Below, in pieces: positions 1 through 8,048 of a stretch of DNA of 55,869 nucleotides. Every line of letters starts with the position of its first letter. The first letter of the stretch is position 1. The notes beneath the pieces were generated by a model. It did no database searches and was not told the DNA's origin. It saw only the letters and a list, made by a program, of their open reading frames with translations. Location: assembly GCA_937921865.1 (NCBI GenBank), contig CAKZWF010000090.1, forward strand, positions 1 to 55,869, written 5' to 3'. The position numbers were made by a program, and so were the translations under genes. The DNA is from an uncultured Pseudomonadales bacterium. GTDB lineage: Bacteria > Pseudomonadota > Gammaproteobacteria > Pseudomonadales > Azotimanducaceae.

Positions 1-30
1 AAAAAAAGGGGAGCTGATGCTCCCCTTTTT
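1..30 (-). terminator. Rho-independent terminator downstream of hppA
   Basis: A perfect 7-bp GC-rich stem (GGGGAGC, 8-14, with GCTCCCC, 19-25) closes a TGAT loop and is flanked by A7 on the left and T5 on the right. It can therefore work in both directions. It begins about 40 nt past the pyrophosphatase stop on the minus strand and would end that transcript. It could also stop a plus-strand transcript entering from outside the window. Confidence 0.85.
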
Positions 31-71
31 GCTGCTTGTTGATCTGAGATCAGATCAGCTGGATAGCAGTG

Positions 72-2099
72 TCACACCAGCAGTGGCGCGATCACCAGAC
101 TGACAATGGCCATCACGTTGATCAGGATGTTCATCGCGGGACCAGAGGTGTCTTTAAAGGGATCGCCGACGGTATCACCGACAACGGCCGCCGCATGCAC
201 GTCTGAACCTTTGCCGCCGAGGTTACCTTTCTCCACGTACTTCTTGGCGTTGTCCCAGGCGCCACCGGCGTTAGCCATGGTCAGAGCCAGCAGGACACAG
301 CCGAGCAGACCGCCGCCCAGGGTGCCACCTAACGCGGCTGGACCAATGCCGAAACCGACGATTGGCGGTACCAGCACGGCTATGGCGCCGGGTAGCAGCA
401 TGCGTTGCAACGCAGCTCTGGTGGCGATATCGACACATTTTTCGTTGTCTGGCTCAGCATTGCCTTCCAGCAGCCCGGGTATCTCACGAAACTGCCGACG
501 GATTTCCTGAATCATTTCCATCGCCGCATCACCAACAGCCGTCATCGTGATCGAAGCGATCAGAAAGGGCACCAGGCCCCCGATGAACAGGCCGATCAGA
601 ACTTCGGGATCACCGATGTTCAGAATAAAATCCGGTTGGTTGTGCGAGATGGTCTCGATGTAGGCGGCGATGATCGCCAGCGCGGCCAGGGCGGCCGCGC
701 CAATTGCGAAGCCTTTACCGATGGCTGCCGTGGTGTTGCCAAGCTCGTCCAGCGAGTCAGTGATCTTGCGGGTATCTTCACCCAGGCCAGCCATTTCGGC
801 GATGCCGCCGGCATTGTCTGCCACCGGGCCGTACGCGTCGATGGCCATTGTGTAGCCGACAGTTGCCAGCATGCCGAGTGCAGCGATGCCGACACCATAG
901 AGGCCAGCCAGGCTGGTGGAGATGAAAATGATGCCACAGATGGCCAGAACAGGTACCACAACCGACTGCATACCCACTGCCAGGCCGGTGATCATCACGG
1001 TTGCTGAACCGGTTTTGCCGGCCTCGGCGATGCGCACTACGGGTTTGGAGGACGTGTAGTACTCGGTGACCAGGCCGATAATGATGCCGCCGACAGCCCC
1101 AGAGACAACTGCGAACCAGATGTTGCTGGTCATGCCCATGGCTTCGATCACATACCAGGCCGCGGCAATAAACAGGGCCGGGGAACCGATGGTGCCAATG
1201 CGCAGGGCCAGTCCAGGCTCAAGCGCTGAGATGGCGCGAACGGTGGCGATTCCTATCAGTGCGCAAATGAGGCCAGTTGATGCCAGCATCAGCGGCAGGC
1301 TCATCATCGCCGCGCGGGCGGGACCTTCGGCAACTCCGGGCACCAGGTCATTGATCATGGCCAGACCTAGAGTTGACGCGATTGCAATGGAAGCGATCAT
1401 CGCGCCGCAGTAGCTTTCGAAAATGTCAGAGCCCATGCCGGCGACGTCGCCGACGTTATCACCGACATTGTCCGCAATCACGCCGGGGTTGCGGGGATCG
1501 TCTTCAGGAATACCGGCTTCGATCTTGCCGACCAGGTCAGCGCCGACATCGGCGCTCTTGGTGAAGATGCCACCACCAACCCGTGAAAACAGGGCGACTA
1601 CTGAAGCCCCCATACCGAAGCCATGGATGTGATGAGCGGTGCCGGGGTCGCCGCCGTACATGTAGTAGAGCACACCGAGGCCGATCAGACCCATCGATGC
1701 AACCGTCAGGCCCATGATCGATCCGCCGAAGAATGCCACGCTTAGTGCGGCGGCAGCGCCATCGCTATGGGCGGCAGTAGTGGTTCTGACGTTGGCCTGG
1801 GTGGCCGTGTACATACCGATCCAGCCGGCGGTGGCGGAAGCCAGGGCACCAATGATGAAAGCGATGGTCGTTTCTGTTCCCAGACTCAAATACAGGACGA
1901 CAACCAGCACGGCAGAAAACATCGCCAGCATCGAGTATTCGCGGCGCATGAAAACCATTGCACCGCTGTGGATGGCATCGCCGATCTTTTTGACCTTGTC
2001 GGTGCCTGCGTCGTAACGCATCACCAGACCAAATATGATGAACGCCACGATCATCCCGATGATACCGAACACAGGCGGTATCAAGGCTGTATCTATCAT
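72..2099 (-). CDS. hppA: Membrane-bound ion-translocating pyrophosphatase, K+-dependent type
   Basis: This 675-residue integral membrane protein of about 16 helices hydrolyses cytoplasmic pyrophosphate and pumps H+ (or Na+) across the inner membrane. The pyrophosphate/Mg2+ motif [11 protein letters not shown] is at residues 184-194, followed by the Asp-rich [12 protein letters not shown] segment. A second acidic motif, [16 protein letters not shown], lies at about 422-437. The GNTTAA motif at 454-459 has Ala where K+-independent enzymes have Lys, which places it in the K+-requiring subfamily. H+ and Na+ pumping cannot be told apart by eye. The start is taken at MIDTAL because GGGGA lies 6 nt upstream; an upstream ATG would add six residues without a better ribosome site. 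The gene is monocistronic, with a terminator just downstream. Confidence 0.95.
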   Translation of the reverse strand: MIDTALIPPVFGIIGMIVAFIIFGLVMRYDAGTDKVKKIGDAIHSGAMVFMRREYSMLAMFSAVLVVVLYLSLGTETTIAFIIGALASATAGWIGMYTATQANVRTTTAAHSDGAAAALSVAFFGGSIMGLTVASMGLIGLGVLYYMYGGDPGTAHHIHGFGMGASVVALFSRVGGGIFTKSADVGADLVGKIEAGIPEDDPRNPGVIADNVGDNVGDVAGMGSDIFESYCGAMIASIAIASTLGLAMINDLVPGVAEGPARAAMMSLPLMLASTGLICALIGIATVRAISALEPGLALRIGTIGSPALFIAAAWYVIEAMGMTSNIWFAVVSGAVGGIIIGLVTEYYTSSKPVVRIAEAGKTGSATVMITGLAVGMQSVVVPVLAICGIIFISTSLAGLYGVGIAALGMLATVGYTMAIDAYGPVADNAGGIAEMAGLGEDTRKITDSLDELGNTTAAIGKGFAIGAAALAALAIIAAYIETISHNQPDFILNIGDPEVLIGLFIGGLVPFLIASITMTAVGDAAMEMIQEIRRQFREIPGLLEGNAEPDNEKCVDIATRAALQRMLLPGAIAVLVPPIVGFGIGPAALGGTLGGGLLGCVLLALTMANAGGAWDNAKKYVEKGNLGGKGSDVHAAAVVGDTVGDPFKDTSGPAMNILINVMAIVSLVIAPLLV

Positions 2100-2176
2100 T
2101 GAAATCCCCAATCTCAAGACTCGAGTAAAGCGGGTGAGGTCAGGACCTTGAGCCTGGTCTCCCGCGAGCGGCGCGT

Positions 2177-2182
2177 ATTCTA
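2177..2182 (-). promoter_or_regulatory. Possible -10 box for hppA
   Basis: On the minus strand TAGAAT occurs about 80 nt upstream of the hppA start, followed by a GC-rich stretch. Seventeen bases further upstream is TTCTTA, which matches the -35 consensus only weakly. This is the best promoter-like site in the 158-bp gap between hppA and the DUF2333 gene. Transcription from here would give a leader of about 70 nt. Confidence 0.3.
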
Positions 2183-2257
2183 ACGAAGCAATGGACGAAT
2201 AAGAACACGTAAACCTGTGTATTTGCTGGTTTTATGTTGGAATTACGTGTGGCACGC

Positions 2258-3289
2258 TCAACCCCGGTCTAATAGCGCCCGCAGATCGGTTATCGCGGCG
2301 TTCGCCCGGGAGATATATGAGGCCATTACCAGCGAGTGATTTGCCAGGAATCCGAAGCCGTTGCCGTTCAGGATCATCGGGCTCCAGACGGTGTCCTGAG
2401 TGGGTTCCAGCTCGCGAATGATCTGCTGGAGACTCACCCGGGCATTTTTGTTGTCCAGAACATCGCCAAAATCCTGTTCCATCGCCCGCAACAGCAGAAT
2501 CAGGGCCCAGGTTTGGCCCCTGGCCTCAAAAAACACGTCGTCAATCTCCAGCCAGGGCGTTTTGTTCTCAGATTCAACGGGAGTCTCGGTGGCGCGTTGG
2601 GCATTGGCGTCGCCGGCCAGATCCAGATTCAGCTGACGTTTGCCGACGCTGGACGACAGGCGCTGGGACAGACTGCCCAGCCGGGTTTCCACGCCCTGCA
2701 GCCATTGCTGAAGATTGTCAGCCCGGCTGTAGAACTGCGCGCCAGGCCTTGATGGATCGGCCAGCTTAGCGAGATAGGCATTAAGATGGCGGATGCCCTG
2801 GCGGTATTCAGACTCGCTGGCGGGAAAAGCCCAGCTGGCATTATCGAAAAAGAACTTGCCTTCCGCCTCGGCAAGATCGGGCTCTTCACTGGACTGACTT
2901 TGTGACCTGGAGAAGTCGATGCGAAATGACCGGGCAGCGTCGCGGATCTGAGTCAGCGCGCCGAATTCCCAGTTCGGCACGTTGTCCATCCATACACCCG
3001 GAGGGAATAAATCGTTGGAAAGATAGCCGCCGCGTTTTTCCAGCAGTGATTCGGCCATGTGGATCAGCGTCGCTGTCGTGATGTAGCCGGTCACCAGTTG
3101 ACGATTGTTGGCTTGTGCATCACCGGCCGCATGTTCCCGGACATCGAACAGCTCCGGGGTTGCGTTCCACCACCAACCGACCAGCAGAGCGAGCAGGAAA
3201 TAAGCGACAATCAGACCGCCGGTGATTCGACCAACCAGACCGGATTGGGATGTTCCGTCGTCAGCTTTCTGCCAGAACTTCCAGTTCAT
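2258..3289 (-). CDS. DUF2333 family inner-membrane protein
   Basis: This 343-residue protein has one N-terminal membrane anchor at about residues 25-45 (GLIVAYFLLALLVGWWW) and a long, probably periplasmic domain. The blocks HMAESLLEKRGGYLSNDLFPPGV and the following NVPNWEFGALTQIRD are typical of DUF2333 (COG5345), a proteobacterial family with no established function. AAGGAG lies 6 nt before the ATG, so the start is firm. It begins 9 nt after the secreted TPR-like gene and is very likely co-transcribed with it. Nothing in the sequence suggests an enzyme; a cell-envelope role is inference from topology. Family assignment is by recognition of the conserved blocks. Confidence 0.75.
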   Translation of the reverse strand: MNWKFWQKADDGTSQSGLVGRITGGLIVAYFLLALLVGWWWNATPELFDVREHAAGDAQANNRQLVTGYITTATLIHMAESLLEKRGGYLSNDLFPPGVWMDNVPNWEFGALTQIRDAARSFRIDFSRSQSQSSEEPDLAEAEGKFFFDNASWAFPASESEYRQGIRHLNAYLAKLADPSRPGAQFYSRADNLQQWLQGVETRLGSLSQRLSSSVGKRQLNLDLAGDANAQRATETPVESENKTPWLEIDDVFFEARGQTWALILLLRAMEQDFGDVLDNKNARVSLQQIIRELEPTQDTVWSPMILNGNGFGFLANHSLVMASYISRANAAITDLRALLDRG

Positions 3290-3298
3290 TACTGCTCC

Positions 3299-3985
3299 TT
3301 ATGATTCTCGAAAGCACAATACTTCAACTGCGCTCGGTGATGCGATGCGAATTTGTGCCTGAATGCGCCGTTCACCCGGAGCGCGGCTGAGTTGCTCATA
3401 GATCCAGCGCCCTTCAGCATCGCTGCTCACAGATATCACGGCGCGGCAGCCTTCATTACGCGCCCTGGCACCAGCGCGGGTAAGTGTCGGCGTCAGCTCG
3501 CTGCTGCGCGCGGCGACCAGACGCCAGTCCAGAACCGTGCGACTACGCTCGGCGTTTTCAAGTAGGCGCAGCTCTGCAGCAATTGGTTCTATGTTGGGAT
3601 TGTCAGGATCCACCATCCGAGCCCTCGACAGCGCACCATTGGCTTTGCTGTAACGTTCCACCTCAATGGCCGCTGTTGCTTCACTGAGAAAGTGATCAAC
3701 CAACCGCTCCAGACCGCGCCGGGCCTCGGGATTGTCAGGGTTTAACACCAGAGCTTCGTGATACAGCGACATGGCGCTGCCCCTCGCCGGGTAGATCAGC
3801 TGACCGGCGCGTACTGCGGCAGCGGCGTAATCGAGAAGTTGTCTGATCTCAAGTTGTTCAGCGCTGTGCCCGGCAGACTTCTCCGCCTGGGCACCCGCGC
3901 TGGACGCGGTGATCAGGGTCACGGCGAAAATGCCCAGCAGGATAGGGGTTTTCGCCGTCCAGCACTGAATTCCACTAAACTCCAC
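3299..3985 (-). CDS. Secreted TPR-like repeat protein, unknown function
   Basis: The gene encodes 228 residues from a GTG start. A hydrophobic segment at about 14-30 ends in SSAGA-QA and looks like a cleavable signal peptide. The body is helical with TPR-like spacing (YHEALVLNPDNPEARRGLERL, then SKANGALSRARMVDPDNPNIEP), so the mature protein probably carries two degenerate TPR units and a C-terminal domain with a Cys pair (one in the EGCRAV segment, one near the C-terminus). It is the first gene of a two-gene operon with the DUF2333 gene. It runs divergently from dsbD, with about 150 bp between the starts. A role as a periplasmic adaptor is only inference. Confidence 0.7.
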   Translation of the reverse strand: MEFSGIQCWTAKTPILLGIFAVTLITASSAGAQAEKSAGHSAEQLEIRQLLDYAAAAVRAGQLIYPARGSAMSLYHEALVLNPDNPEARRGLERLVDHFLSEATAAIEVERYSKANGALSRARMVDPDNPNIEPIAAELRLLENAERSRTVLDWRLVAARSSELTPTLTRAGARARNEGCRAVISVSSDAEGRWIYEQLSRAPGERRIQAQIRIASPSAVEVLCFRES

Positions 3986-4134
3986 GGGGTACAGTTCACG
4001 TTCGCCAGGTCACGGATCCGCTATATTGCCTGGTCGGAGCGGGTGCGCCAATTAATTACGAGCTGGTGGGCGAACTCGTGGGCAGGATTCTGGTCCGATT
4101 AACAGCAGCCAAGACAGCGGCAGGTTTCGACGGC

Positions 4135-6129
4135 ATGAAAAATATTGTGAACATGGATTTTCGGTGGCTTGTGCTGCTGCTGGCAGGCTTTCTGAGCCAG
4201 GGCTCGATGGCCGCAGAGCTGCCGACCAGGGCGGCGGATCCCTGGCTGACTGAGGAAGAAGACGAATTTCTGCCTGTCGACGAGGCTTTTATCGTCTCCG
4301 CCGAAGTGTCTGCTGACGGCAGTCTCGTTGCCCGTTGGGAGATGCCTGATGGCTATTACCTGTATCGCCATCGTTTCGAGTTTGACATCCGCACCAGTGC
4401 TGAACAGAGCTCCTCGCCGGTCACGCTGGGTGAGGCGGAAATCCCTGACGGCAAGAAAAAAATCGACGACTATTTCGGCGAAGTCGAAGTTTATTACCAC
4501 AACGCTGAGGTTGTAGTGCCGGTAATCAGCGGCACCGGTCGTAGCGAACTGGTCGAGGTCGGAATCGGCTATCAGGGCTGTGCGGATGCGGGACTGTGCT
4601 ATCCGCCGGAGGTTACCTGGGTTCCGGTAACGCTGACCGGCCCTGCTAACGGTGGTCCCGGTGCGGGAACTGGCGCTGGCAACGTTGCAGCGCTGGCCGC
4701 TGGCCCGGCGGCCGCGACATCTGGCCTTCCAGTTGTGCCGGACACCGAAGAGCAGGTGCTGGCTGGTGTGCTTTCAGATGGTTCGCTGCTGACCGCTCTG
4801 CTGTTGTTTTTTCTGGGTGGTATCGCACTGGCGTTCACGCCCTGCGTGCTGCCGATGGTGCCTATTCTGTCCAGCATCATTGTCGGCGAATCGGCAAATA
4901 TTACCCGGCGCAAGGCGTTCTCTCTGTCCCTGGCCTACGTGCTGGGTATGGCGGTCACCTATGCGTTCGTTGGCGTGCTGGTCGGCCTGTTTGGTGCCAG
5001 CCTGAACCTCCAGGCAGCATTGCAGTCGCCGAGCGTGCTGATCACTTTTGCGCTGATTTTCGTGGCGCTGTCGTTTTCGATGTTCGGTTTCTATGAGCTG
5101 CAGCTACCTGCGAGTTGGCAGAACAATCTCAATGCCATCGGTGACAAGGTCGGTGGCGGCAAACACGTCAGCGTGCTGGTAATGGGTTCGCTGTCGAGTC
5201 TGGTGGTGTCTCCCTGTGTGTCTGCGCCGCTGGCGGGCGCGCTCATTTATATAAGTTCGACGGGTGACGCTGTGCTCGGCGGTGGTGCGCTGCTGGCGCT
5301 CGGTCTTGGGATGGGTATGCCATTGCTGGTGATTGGTTCCAGCGGCGGACATCTGCTGCCGAGAGCGGGCGCCTGGATGAATACGGTTAAAGCCGTATTC
5401 GGTGTGTTGCTGCTGGGCGTTGCCGTCTGGTTGCTGGAACGTGTCGTCTCGCCTTCTGCAACGCTGGCGCTCTGGGCGATGCTGGCCATTGGCGCGGGCG
5501 TTTACCTCGGCGCGATGGATTTTTCCCCCCGACAGGGCTGGGGTCAGCTGTGGAAAGCCAGCGGAGCGGTCAGCTTTATTTATGGGGTGCTGCTGCTGGT
5601 CGGCGCTGCCAGCGGTGCAGAGAATCCGCTACGGCCGCTGCAGGGTTTGAGCGTGGCCTCTGCAGGGGCTTCAGGTGCCGGTGGGACTGGAATCTCTCAC
5701 CAAGAGCAGCGCTGGTACGCGGTGCGTAATCTGGCGGAACTGGAAGCACAGGTCAGGGACGCCGGCGCCGTCGGGCAGCCGGTGCTGCTGGATCTCTACG
5801 CGGACTGGTGTATCTCCTGCAAGGTGATGGAGCGTGAGGTCTTCCCCCGTCCCGATGTGGCATCCCGTCTGGCTCAGTTCCGGCTGCTTCGAGCGGACGT
5901 GACCGAAAACAACGCTCAGGACCAACAGCTGCTGGAGGCGTTTGGCCTCTTCGGCCCGCCCAGTCTGGTGTTTTTCGGCGAAGATGGCCGCGAGATGAGC
6001 GAAGTAAGGGTCCAGGGAGAGATCGGTGCAGACGCCCTCGCGGCGCATCTGGGTGCTGTTCTGGGTCAGTTTGGTAATGCAAACGTCGGCGAAATTGCTG
6101 CCAACTTCGGCCAAAATACCGATATTTAA
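4135..6129 (+). CDS. dsbD: Thiol:disulfide interchange protein DsbD
   Basis: DsbD carries electrons from cytoplasmic thioredoxin to periplasmic DsbC/CcmG-type partners. This 664-residue copy has all three modules: a signal peptide and alpha domain with Cys149/Cys155 (GCADAGLCYPP), an eight-helix membrane domain with Cys237 (TPCVLPMVP) and Cys361 (SPCVSAP), and a C-terminal thioredoxin fold with Cys559/Cys562 (WCISCK). A Gly/Ala-rich linker separates alpha and membrane domains. An in-frame start 69 nt upstream exists, but residues from 4135 begin a good signal peptide; a further ATG at 4153 is also possible. The gene stands alone, about 70 bp ahead of aroQ. Confidence 0.95.
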   Translation: MKNIVNMDFRWLVLLLAGFLSQGSMAAELPTRAADPWLTEEEDEFLPVDEAFIVSAEVSADGSLVARWEMPDGYYLYRHRFEFDIRTSAEQSSSPVTLGEAEIPDGKKKIDDYFGEVEVYYHNAEVVVPVISGTGRSELVEVGIGYQGCADAGLCYPPEVTWVPVTLTGPANGGPGAGTGAGNVAALAAGPAAATSGLPVVPDTEEQVLAGVLSDGSLLTALLLFFLGGIALAFTPCVLPMVPILSSIIVGESANITRRKAFSLSLAYVLGMAVTYAFVGVLVGLFGASLNLQAALQSPSVLITFALIFVALSFSMFGFYELQLPASWQNNLNAIGDKVGGGKHVSVLVMGSLSSLVVSPCVSAPLAGALIYISSTGDAVLGGGALLALGLGMGMPLLVIGSSGGHLLPRAGAWMNTVKAVFGVLLLGVAVWLLERVVSPSATLALWAMLAIGAGVYLGAMDFSPRQGWGQLWKASGAVSFIYGVLLLVGAASGAENPLRPLQGLSVASAGASGAGGTGISHQEQRWYAVRNLAELEAQVRDAGAVGQPVLLDLYADWCISCKVMEREVFPRPDVASRLAQFRLLRADVTENNAQDQQLLEAFGLFGPPSLVFFGEDGREMSEVRVQGEIGADALAAHLGAVLGQFGNANVGEIAANFGQNTDI

Positions 6130-6198
6130 CCAATTCTGGCTTTTCGCCGCTGGATTCGGCACACTTTGCCGCTGAACTGACGCTCCCGGAACTTCGAT

Positions 6199-6642
6199 AT
6201 GGCGAATCTACTGGTCCTGCACGGGCCAAACCTCAATATGCTGGGAACCCGTGAGCCAGAGGTCTATGGCTACGATACCCTGGATGACATCAACTCCGCA
6301 CTGGTTGAGCAGGCGCAGAGTGCGGGCCACAGCCTGGTTTGCCGACAGTCCAATGCGGAACACGAACTGGTGGGCTGGGTTCAGCAGGCCAAGGCAGAGC
6401 AGGTGGCCTGTATCGTGATAAATCCTGGCGCGTTTACCCATACCAGCATCGCCCTGCGCGATGCACTGCTTGGCGTGTCGATTCCATTCATCGAGATTCA
6501 CCTGTCCAACGTCCACGCCCGTGAGACATTCCGAGCGCAATCTTATCTGAGTGATGTGGCAATCGGCGTGATCACTGGACTTGGCCGCAGAGGCTACGAA
6601 CACGCTTTGAACAGTGCAATCGCGCTGGTGGAAGGAGACTGA
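6199..6642 (+). CDS. aroQ: 3-dehydroquinate dehydratase, type II
   Basis: This 147-residue enzyme dehydrates 3-dehydroquinate to 3-dehydroshikimate in the shikimate pathway. The N-terminal signature [20 protein letters not shown] carries the Asn and catalytic Tyr of the flavodoxin-like type II family. [10 protein letters not shown] and [12 protein letters not shown] supply the substrate-binding and catalytic His residues. Length is normal for the dodecameric type II enzyme. The stop is 3 nt before the accB start, and the GAAGGAG ribosome site for accB lies inside the aroQ 3' end, so the two are translationally linked. The aroQ-accB order is widespread in gammaproteobacteria. Confidence 0.97.
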   Translation: MANLLVLHGPNLNMLGTREPEVYGYDTLDDINSALVEQAQSAGHSLVCRQSNAEHELVGWVQQAKAEQVACIVINPGAFTHTSIALRDALLGVSIPFIEIHLSNVHARETFRAQSYLSDVAIGVITGLGRRGYEHALNSAIALVEGD

Positions 6643-6645
6643 CCG

Positions 6646-7119
6646 GTGGCCGTTGACTTAAGAAAAATCAAGAAACTCATAGAGCTGGTGGAAGAATCCG
6701 GCATCGCCGAGCTGGAAGTTCGCGACGGTGAAGAAACCATTCGGATAGCCAGGCCGATTGGACCCATGGTGGTTGCTGGCCCTGCTGCGGCTATCGAGGC
6801 TGCGACAGTTCAGGCTGCGGCCTTCCAGGTTGAGCCGCCGGCAGCAACACAATCTATCCCCGTGCCCCAGAGTGCCTCGGCAGCCAGTTTTCCGCTCCGC
6901 TCGCCCATTGCCGGTACCTTCTATCGTTCATCGGAACCGGGGGGCGTGCCGTTTGTGGAGGTTGGCCAGCCAGTCGAGCCCGGAGACGTACTCTGTATCA
7001 TCGAAAGTATGAAGATGATGAACGAAATCACCGCCGACAAAGCCGGTGTCTGCACCGCTGTAGCAGTGGGGAACGGTCAGCCGGTGGGTTCCGGAGACGT
7101 ATTGTTCAGATTCGCCTGA
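6646..7119 (+). CDS. accB: Biotin carboxyl carrier protein of acetyl-CoA carboxylase
   Basis: BCCP carries carboxybiotin between the AccC and AccAD subunits in the first step of fatty-acid synthesis. This 157-residue copy starts at GTG, with GAAGGAG about 8 nt upstream. Residues 1-30 form the conserved N-terminal domain (DLRKIKKLIELVEESGI), about 40-80 are an Ala/Pro/Gln-rich linker, and 80-157 are the biotinyl domain with Lys123 in ESMKMM. The protrusion ('thumb') region FYRSSEPGGVPFVEVGQ is present. accC, which almost always follows, is not here: prmA begins 7 nt after the stop. Confidence 0.96.
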   Translation: MAVDLRKIKKLIELVEESGIAELEVRDGEETIRIARPIGPMVVAGPAAAIEAATVQAAAFQVEPPAATQSIPVPQSASAASFPLRSPIAGTFYRSSEPGGVPFVEVGQPVEPGDVLCIIESMKMMNEITADKAGVCTAVAVGNGQPVGSGDVLFRFA

Positions 7120-7126
7120 TTCTCAG

Positions 7127-8044
7127 ATGGCCTGGTTCAGACTGCGTTTTCAGTTAGCTGAGTCGCTGGCGCCGGCTGCAGAAGCGCTCCTGGAAGATCT
7201 GGGTGCGGTAGCGGTCACCTTGATGGATGCGGGTGATACACCTATTTTAGAGCCGGATCCGGGCGCAACGCCGCGTTGGCAGCAGTGCCGGGTTGAAGCC
7301 CTGTTCTCTCTGCCCGCCGACTTCGAAGCCATTCGACATCGGGTTATTGCCGCTGGTTTCCAACCGGATGATCTCCAGGCTGATTTCCTCGAAGACGATG
7401 ACTGGCTCAATCGCTGGCGACAGTATGCGGTTGAGTACTGTTTTGCCGATCGCCTGTGGATAGCGCCCAAAGACGCGCCGTTGCCCGAGGGTGCCCAGGA
7501 GCGGTTCGTGTTGAGACTGGATCCGGGACTGGCGTTTGGCTCCGGCAGTCACCCGACCACGCGATTGTGTATGGAGTGGCTGGCGCAGGAGTTGCCTGAA
7601 CCCAACGGCTCGCAGGAGCTGCGATTGCTGGATTTCGGCTGCGGTTCCGGGGTACTCGCGCTGGCAGCTCTTATGCTTGGCGCGACCGACGTGATCGCCA
7701 TCGACCATGACCCTCAGGCTTTGCTCGCCACAGCGGATAACGCTGCCTACAATGCGCTGGCAGACTCCCGACTGCGTATTGGCGATGCAGACATACTTAC
7801 CGGTGAAGCTCCGTTTGACGTAATTGTGGCCAACATACTCGCCGCGCCGCTGATAGAACTGGCGCCCAGAATTGTTGGTCTGTTGCGACCTGGCGGCAGG
7901 CTGGTGCTTTCGGGCATTCTCGAAGACCAGGCGGCAGCTGTGGCCGCTGCCTATCCGGAGCTGGCCTTTCAAGCCAGTGCGCTGCAAGCTGACGACCAGG
8001 GTGGTCACTGGGCCAGGCTGGTAGCTCGTAAACCTGACAGATAA
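7127..8044 (+). CDS. prmA: Ribosomal protein L11 methyltransferase
   Basis: PrmA trimethylates ribosomal protein L11 using S-adenosylmethionine. The 305-residue protein has the small N-terminal L11-binding domain (about 1-100), the conserved linker leading to LDPGLAFGSGSHPTTRLC, and a class I methyltransferase core with the SAM-binding motif LLDFGCGSGVLALAAL at about 166-181, IDHDPQA (motif II) and VANILAAPLIELAP. Length matches the family (about 295). It follows accB after 7 nt and precedes the zinc-ribbon gene by 4 nt, so it lies within one long operon that probably starts at aroQ. Confidence 0.96.
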   Translation: MAWFRLRFQLAESLAPAAEALLEDLGAVAVTLMDAGDTPILEPDPGATPRWQQCRVEALFSLPADFEAIRHRVIAAGFQPDDLQADFLEDDDWLNRWRQYAVEYCFADRLWIAPKDAPLPEGAQERFVLRLDPGLAFGSGSHPTTRLCMEWLAQELPEPNGSQELRLLDFGCGSGVLALAALMLGATDVIAIDHDPQALLATADNAAYNALADSRLRIGDADILTGEAPFDVIVANILAAPLIELAPRIVGLLRPGGRLVLSGILEDQAAAVAAAYPELAFQASALQADDQGGHWARLVARKPDR

Positions 8045-8048
8045 GCCA

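Noticed and set aside
405..1007. 200-codon plus-strand ORF antisense to hppA
   Set aside because: The minus-strand pyrophosphatase is unmistakable over the whole interval; the antisense frame has no domain or ribosome site.
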